A stretch of DNA of 64,000 nt, taken from positions 1 through 64,000 of the forward strand of contig JAGBBE010000075.1 in assembly GCA_017938645.1 (NCBI GenBank). Direction: 5' to 3'. Origin of the DNA: Clostridia bacterium (GTDB lineage Bacteria > Bacillota_A > Clostridia > Christensenellales > Aristaeellaceae). The position numbers and the translations under genes were made by a program. The notes under the pieces are model-generated. The model did not search any database and was not told the origin of the DNA. It saw only the letters and a list, made by a program, of their open reading frames with translations. Each line of letters starts with the position of its first letter. The stretch's first letter is position 1. This document shows positions 59,720 to 64,000 of this stretch, in pieces.

Positions 59720-60795
59720 TTCAACCCCTCCTTTCGGGCGGCAGCGCACAGCGCCAAACCGGCTGTCAGGCTCAGGACGCTCCGCCACGGAAGGAGCTTT
59801 GTAAACCACTCCGGCAGCCACGGCGTAAGAAGAATCACCACAAGCAGGCAGGGCAAAAGGATCACAGCGGAGGCAGCTGCGCGCGGACATTTCGGCACAG
59901 CGCGGCGGATGATCCTTTCCGCGCACAGCGCATTTGCGCACAAGGCCGCCGGCCCTCCGGCCAGCCACATCAATCCGGCCAGCTGATAGTTGATCACACC
60001 CGACGCATGCCGCGCCAGTCCCAGCACACGTTCGCCTGCCGAGAGCGCATCTCCGGGCTCCCACGGTCGCAGGAAGCCGTGCCACAGCGCCCAGATTGCA
60101 CCCAGAACCCACGGAATTACCGCCCAGACGGAGGATTTCGCGTCCTTTTCCGTTTTTCCCGGAAGCACGAACAGCAGCGCCGCTCCCCATACCGCGCCCG
60201 TGCCTCCCAGCGCGGTGCGGAGCATATTCCCGACGCCCTGACCCAGCAGCGGCCAGAGGCGGTCGGCACGGCGGGAGGAGTGCAGCAGCACCGTGCTGAG
60301 CAAAAAGAACAGCAAAAGCGCGTATTTCAGCGCCGAAATGCCGTAGCCCACGCCGTTTTCCCTTGCCATCAGCAGCGTGATCCAGCACACCGCCGCAACC
60401 GAAACTGCTCCTGCGGCAAAGGGATACTCCGGAATCAGCGAGTCGATCAGCCCGGTGAGCGCATACAAAAGCAGCGCCGCATCGCCCAGAAGGCAGGGAA
60501 GCAGCAACAGCGGCAGATACCTGCCCCATGCCGTTTCCAACCCCGAAGCCCCTCTCTTCCACACCAGCCATAAAAGCGCCAGCGGAACAAACAGCACAAG
60601 CGCCGGCTGCCACACCGTCTGCACGGCGCGGTCGTAGCCGCCAAACGTCACCCACAAAAACAGCTGCATGCTGATTTGCACTGCCGCAGCCGTCCTCATT
60701 GCCGATGCATGTCCGCGCTCACGCTCCTGTTTTTCTTCGGACGCCGAATGCACCTTCGTGCGCGTTCGGGTGATTTTTTCCATCCACTGCATCAT
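59716..60795 (-). CDS. GerB-type germinant receptor permease-like subunit
   Basis: A 359-aa integral membrane protein of the amino acid permease-like GerB family with about ten TM helices. A charged N-terminal tail (TRTRTKVHSASEEKQERERG) of about 35 residues precedes the first helix, which is longer than usual. In receptors the B subunit is believed to bind the germinant. ATG at 60795 overlaps the gerA stop (AAATGATG), so it is translationally coupled, and it overlaps gerC by four bases. It is divergent from classical GerBB in sequence, so the assignment rests mainly on position, length and topology. Confidence 0.82.
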   Translation of the reverse strand: MMQWMEKITRTRTKVHSASEEKQERERGHASAMRTAAAVQISMQLFLWVTFGGYDRAVQTVWQPALVLFVPLALLWLVWKRGASGLETAWGRYLPLLLLPCLLGDAALLLYALTGLIDSLIPEYPFAAGAVSVAAVCWITLLMARENGVGYGISALKYALLLFFLLSTVLLHSSRRADRLWPLLGQGVGNMLRTALGGTGAVWGAALLFVLPGKTEKDAKSSVWAVIPWVLGAIWALWHGFLRPWEPGDALSAGERVLGLARHASGVINYQLAGLMWLAGGPAALCANALCAERIIRRAVPKCPRAAASAVILLPCLLVVILLTPWLPEWFTKLLPWRSVLSLTAGLALCAAARKEGLK

Positions 60796-62282
60796 TTTCT
60801 TCCTCCAAAGCGGCGCATGCGGCCCCTGGCGCGCAGCATTTCCTCAGGCTGTGCCAGCCACGCGCGCAGCCGCTGACGGTAGACAGGCGCGCGCAGGATG
60901 AGATCCGGATTGTGCGTGCGCCTGGGTGAGCGCGGCGCAAGATAGGGCTGACCAAGGCTTTCCATGCCTGCTACGCGGAAGAGCAGCAATATGCCCATCA
61001 GGCAAATACCCGGAAGCCCCAGAAGCCCGCCCGCGATGAGCAGAAGCATCTGCCCCATGCGGAAGGCAAAGCTCAGCGAGTAATCCGGCAGCGCATAGCT
61101 GCCAAGGCCGCTGAGCGCTACGACAATCAGCAAAAGCGGGCTCACCAGCCCTGCATCCACCGCCGCCGTACCCAGAATCAGCGCGCTCACCAGCCCGAAG
61201 GACGAACCCAACAGCCCCGGAATGCGCGTTCCGGCCTCGTTGATCAGGTCAAACACGGCAAGCATCAGAAGCGCCTCGCTCAAAAGGCTGATGCTCACCA
61301 CCGACCGGCTCTGGATGATGTTGGTCAGAAGCGACATCGGCAGCCACATCGGATGAAAGATCACAATGCTCACAAACAGCGCCGGAAGCAGCAGCGCAAG
61401 CCCAGCGCCAATCAGCCTCACCAGCCGCATGAAGGTGCCGTACTGCCAGCGCATATAGCTGTCGTCCGGCGCATGGAACAAGTGCCACAGGGTCATCGGC
61501 ATGGCGATGGCGCGCGGGCTTCCGTCGATGAGCACCACCGCCTGACCCTCCAGAAGAAAGCTCACCGCACGGTCGGGCCGTTCGGTGGATACCGTCTGCG
61601 GCAGCGGCGCGAGCGGATCGTCCTCGATGAGCTGGTTGAGCACGCCTACGGTGAGCACATCATCCAGATTGGCGGATGTGATGCGGCGTTCCAGCTCCGC
61701 AAGCGTCTCCTCCCGGCAAGCTCCCTTCAGGCTCACGATGGCCACGCTGGTCTTTACCCGCGTGCCCACGGTGATTCGCCTGCAGATCAGATCCGGCGTG
61801 GGCATCATGCGATGCAGAAGCGTCAGGTTGTCGCGCAGCGGCTCCGAAAACGCCTCGTGCGGGCCGATAACCACCGTTTCGGTCTGCGGCGTGGAGATGG
61901 AACGCTTCACGTAGAAGCGCACGTCGATCAACACCGCCTCGTCCGCCGTGTCCACAAGCAGCATGCACAGGCCGTTCATCATCGTTTCCACGGCCTCCTG
62001 AGGCTTGCTTATGCGTTTGACCTCCGGCGCTTCGATCAGCCTCAGGCAGGCCGCATCCAGCGCGCTCTGACCCGAGTGTACTTCGGCGCAGCGCAAAAGC
62101 GGCCGGATCACAAAATCCGCCGCCAGTTGCGCGCCCACCATGCCGTCTACATAGTACAGCGCGCACTTCTGCCCCATGGCCACGAGCTTTCGCACAACAA
62201 TATCGCTGTTTTCACCGATATGAAGCAGTTCCTCCATCAGGCGCATATTGCGCCGCAAATCCCGAAAAAAAACCGGCTGCAT
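60792..62282 (-). CDS. GerA-type germinant receptor subunit A
   Basis: A 496-aa A subunit of a spore germinant receptor. The large N-terminal hydrophilic domain (about 1-285) contains DNLTLLHRMMPTPDLICRRI and ERRITSANLDDVLTVGVL. The C-terminal half carries five to six TM helices with the family block HPMWLPMSLLTNIIQSRSVV and GSSFGLVSALILGTAAVDAG. I chose ATG at 62282, with GGAGG 5 nt upstream. The operon is gerA-gerB-gerC, with four-base overlaps at both junctions, under a sigma-G promoter. This marks the organism as a spore former. Germinant specificity cannot be inferred. Confidence 0.92.
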   Translation of the reverse strand: MQPVFFRDLRRNMRLMEELLHIGENSDIVVRKLVAMGQKCALYYVDGMVGAQLAADFVIRPLLRCAEVHSGQSALDAACLRLIEAPEVKRISKPQEAVETMMNGLCMLLVDTADEAVLIDVRFYVKRSISTPQTETVVIGPHEAFSEPLRDNLTLLHRMMPTPDLICRRITVGTRVKTSVAIVSLKGACREETLAELERRITSANLDDVLTVGVLNQLIEDDPLAPLPQTVSTERPDRAVSFLLEGQAVVLIDGSPRAIAMPMTLWHLFHAPDDSYMRWQYGTFMRLVRLIGAGLALLLPALFVSIVIFHPMWLPMSLLTNIIQSRSVVSISLLSEALLMLAVFDLINEAGTRIPGLLGSSFGLVSALILGTAAVDAGLVSPLLLIVVALSGLGSYALPDYSLSFAFRMGQMLLLIAGGLLGLPGICLMGILLLFRVAGMESLGQPYLAPRSPRRTHNPDLILRAPVYRQRLRAWLAQPEEMLRARGRMRRFGGRK

Positions 62283-62311
62283 TGCTTCCTCCATCCGTGC
62301 AGGATTGGAGA

Positions 62312-62342
62312 TAGTATGCAGCCGATTGCCTGAATTGATTCA
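62312..62342 (-). promoter_or_regulatory. sigma-G (forespore) promoter of the germination operon
   Basis: On the minus strand, TGAATC (62342-62337), an 18-bp spacer and CATACTA (62318-62312), close to the Bacillus sigma-G consensus TGAATA / CATACTA. The -35 overlaps the stop codon of the serine hydrolase gene. Confidence 0.75.
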
Positions 62343-63530
62343 CTCCACCGCGAAGGGATTCTCCGTTTCGTGGGTAGGATTGACGATGCGGTTGTAGCAG
62401 ATGCGCATGATGACGCGGCCAAGCATGCCTACGCCGTTGTGCATGCTGTCGTCCTCGCAGCCGTTGGTAAGCAGCACCACGCCGGTGCGGTCAGCAGGAT
62501 CGAAATATGCGGCGCAGAGCATGCCGTAGGCCTTGCCGCCGTGGCCGTACATCGTCCGGCCTTCGACCTGATCGTCGGTGATGATGTTCATAAACAGCCC
62601 GTGGCCGCTATCGCAGGCGACAGAGCCGATGTTGTTCTGACGGGTGGTCATTTCCTTGACGGCGGACTCGGAAAGGATGCGCGTGTTTTCATACACGCCG
62701 CCGTCGCACAGGGCGATGAGAAGCTTGCACAGATCCGGCGCGGAGATGATGAGCTTGCCCGCCGTCAGGAAGTAATGCGTCTGCGCGTCAGGCTCGGTGA
62801 TGCAGGAATCGTCGTCGCGAAGCCGCTTGCCCAGCGTCTTTTCCGGCATGTGGTAGATGTCGGCCAGCTGCCTGTCCTGCGGGATCAGGCTTGCCTGATA
62901 CGCCGCCGTGATGCCAAGCGGCTCAAACACGTTTTCACGCATGTACCCGTCCACCGTCTGACCGCTGAGCTTCTCAATCAGCGCGCCGATGAGACCGCCG
63001 CCGAAGTTGGAGTACTGACGCTTCGTGCCCGGCTTCACGCTTCCGGTGAACGCGTACTCGCCCTTTTTCGAAAACACGTCGGAAAGCGGCTCGCCGTTAT
63101 GCCCCAGCGCCTCCTGATAGAAGCCGCCGTCGCGTAAGGCTGCGGTGTGGGTCATGAGCTGACGGAGCGTCACCGGCACCTGCGGATACCCGGGATGTGC
63201 AATTTCAAATCCGAAAAGCTCGCCAAGCGGCGTATCCAGCGGAAGATTCTTTTCCGTGATCAGCTGCATCAGGCCGATGTTGGCGACCATCTTGGAAATG
63301 CTGCCCGATTGAAAAAGCGTGTCGGCGGTCACGTTTTCGCCGCCCAGCTTTGTTTTGCCGTATGTGTGGGTGAAGGTGACTTCGCCGTTCTGGATGACCG
63401 CAACCACCGCGCCCAGCGTATCGTACATGGCGAAATAGCGGTTCAATTCCTCCTCCACCGTTGCCTCCGACGCCAGCGCCGATGAAAACAGGCACAGGAA
63501 TGCCATGAAAAACGCGGCTGCCCTTTTCAT
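62340..63530 (-). CDS. serine hydrolase, class C beta-lactamase/D-alanyl-peptidase-like
   Basis: A 396-aa secreted enzyme of the beta-lactamase/transpeptidase-like superfamily. A Sec signal peptide (MKRAAAFFMAFLCLFSSALA) is followed by the catalytic SxxK in SGSISKM, the YxN motif in YSNFGGGL, and HGG in MYGHGGKAYG. ATG at 63530 has AAGGAGG upstream. Family members are beta-lactamases, esterases or D-amino acid peptidases, and the substrate is not predictable. It is 34 bp after the ABC ATPase gene and ahead of the gerA promoter. Whether it acts on peptidoglycan of the spore is unproven. Confidence 0.88.
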   Translation of the reverse strand: MKRAAAFFMAFLCLFSSALASEATVEEELNRYFAMYDTLGAVVAVIQNGEVTFTHTYGKTKLGGENVTADTLFQSGSISKMVANIGLMQLITEKNLPLDTPLGELFGFEIAHPGYPQVPVTLRQLMTHTAALRDGGFYQEALGHNGEPLSDVFSKKGEYAFTGSVKPGTKRQYSNFGGGLIGALIEKLSGQTVDGYMRENVFEPLGITAAYQASLIPQDRQLADIYHMPEKTLGKRLRDDDSCITEPDAQTHYFLTAGKLIISAPDLCKLLIALCDGGVYENTRILSESAVKEMTTRQNNIGSVACDSGHGLFMNIITDDQVEGRTMYGHGGKAYGMLCAAYFDPADRTGVVLLTNGCEDDSMHNGVGMLGRVIMRICYNRIVNPTHETENPFAVE

Positions 63531-63564
63531 CCATCCCACCTCCTTTGCGCCTATTATACCGGAT

Positions 63565-64000
63565 TCAGCCCTCCGCCGCAAGCACGCTGCCGCCTTCCAC
63601 GCGGTAGCGCTCCTTCGCGCGCGAGGCTACATAGCCGTCATGGGTGATGAGCACGATGGTGTGCCCCTCACGGCTGAGATCGTCCAGCATATCGAGGATG
63701 CCGTCGCGGCTGGCTTCATCCAGAGCGCCGGTGGGCTCGTCGCACAGAAGCAGCCTTGGCTTTACGCACAGCGCCCTCGCCAGCGCCACCCGCTGCTGCT
63801 GACCGCCGGAAAGCTCGCGCGGCAGATGCTTTTCCCGTCCCTCAAGCCCCATGCGGAAAAGTTCTTCCCGGGCAATCGCCAGCCGCTCCTTTTCAGCCAT
63901 GCCGCGCAGCATCAGCGGAAAGGCCACGTTTTCCTCGGCGGTGAGACGGTTCATCAGCTGATAGCCCTGAAAGACGAACCCGATTTTTTCCTTGCGCACG
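63565..64000 (-). CDS. ABC transporter ATPase (MacB/LolD type), truncated by the window edge
   Basis: At least 144 residues of the C-terminal part of an ABC ATPase; the N-terminus with Walker A lies beyond the window. The Q loop FVFQGYQLMNRLTAEENV, the signature LSGGQQQRVALARAL, Walker B LLLCDEPTGALDE and the H loop LITHDGYVASRA are present. This set, with the NV(a)-PL spacing, matches MacB/FtsE/LolD-like ATPases that work with extracellular-loop permeases. Its partner permease should be upstream, outside the window. Confidence 0.93.
   Translation of the reverse strand, partial: VRKEKIGFVFQGYQLMNRLTAEENVAFPLMLRGMAEKERLAIAREELFRMGLEGREKHLPRELSGGQQQRVALARALCVKPRLLLCDEPTGALDEASRDGILDMLDDLSREGHTIVLITHDGYVASRAKERYRVEGGSVLAAEG

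Noticed and set aside
59720..60655. N-terminal extension of the GerC reading frame through gerB
   Set aside because: The lipoprotein signal and AAAGGAGG at 59719 mark the true start; the extension is an out-of-frame reading of gerB.
1..64000. CRISPR array, prophage or integrase
   Set aside because: I saw no regularly spaced repeats, phage structural genes or recombinase motifs on either strand.

Overview
The window looks like chromosome from an endospore-forming member of the Clostridia (Firmicutes/Bacillota). It carries a gerA/gerB/gerC-type germinant-receptor operon behind a good sigma-G promoter, a T-box leader, AAGGAGG-type ribosome binding sites, GTG/TTG starts and split LplB/LplC-type sugar ABC transporters. 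Signal peptides of the form ...ALA-(D/E)EP and a GC-rich background by eye fit a gut or rumen clostridium, possibly near Christensenellales. That placement is inference. There is no rRNA, intact tRNA, CRISPR array, integrase or transposase gene.

Layout. (1) 1-10.1 kb is a sugar locus: a minus-strand kinase/sialidase-like/aldolase operon diverges from an ABC importer (two permeases and a binding protein) followed by a membrane-anchored AraC regulator. (2) 10.1-18.8 kb is a type I restriction-modification island, fic-hsdM-(3-TM protein)-hsdS-(unknown protein)-hsdR. It is flanked by two roughly 90-bp degenerate direct repeats, each holding a tRNA-3'-end-like sequence and a terminator hairpin. 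(3) 19-30 kb holds dnaE, a GH130-GH38 mannoside operon, a PlsC-like protein, pfkA and an AraC regulator. (4) 30-35.5 kb is a MoxR/DUF58/transglutaminase/secreted-protein operon interrupted by a 157-bp tandem repeat. (5) 35.9-43.8 kb is a second sugar importer diverging from a kinase, a SIS isomerase-like protein, a ceramidase-like hydrolase and a ROK repressor. (6) 43.8-49.7 kb has a MITE-like element, a FliB-like protein, a methyltransferase, an SSS symporter, and an acyl-CoA ligase behind a T-box leader. (7) 49.8-57 kb is a five-gene sugar-phosphate operon (HAD phosphatase, unknown family, HldE-like PfkB kinase, ROK kinase, GmhA-like isomerase) followed by a GH2 glycosidase. (8) 57-64 kb holds GDPD, an esterase, the germination operon, a serine hydrolase and a truncated ABC ATPase.

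Most of the window serves uptake and breakdown of host- or plant-derived glycans. Neither sugar importer has its own ATPase, so both probably share one encoded elsewhere. The least ordinary parts are the repeat-flanked R-M island with two extra genes, the T-box (apparent tyrosine specifier UAC) in front of an acyl-CoA ligase, and the heptose-pathway-like operon with a gene of unknown family, in an organism not expected to make LPS.
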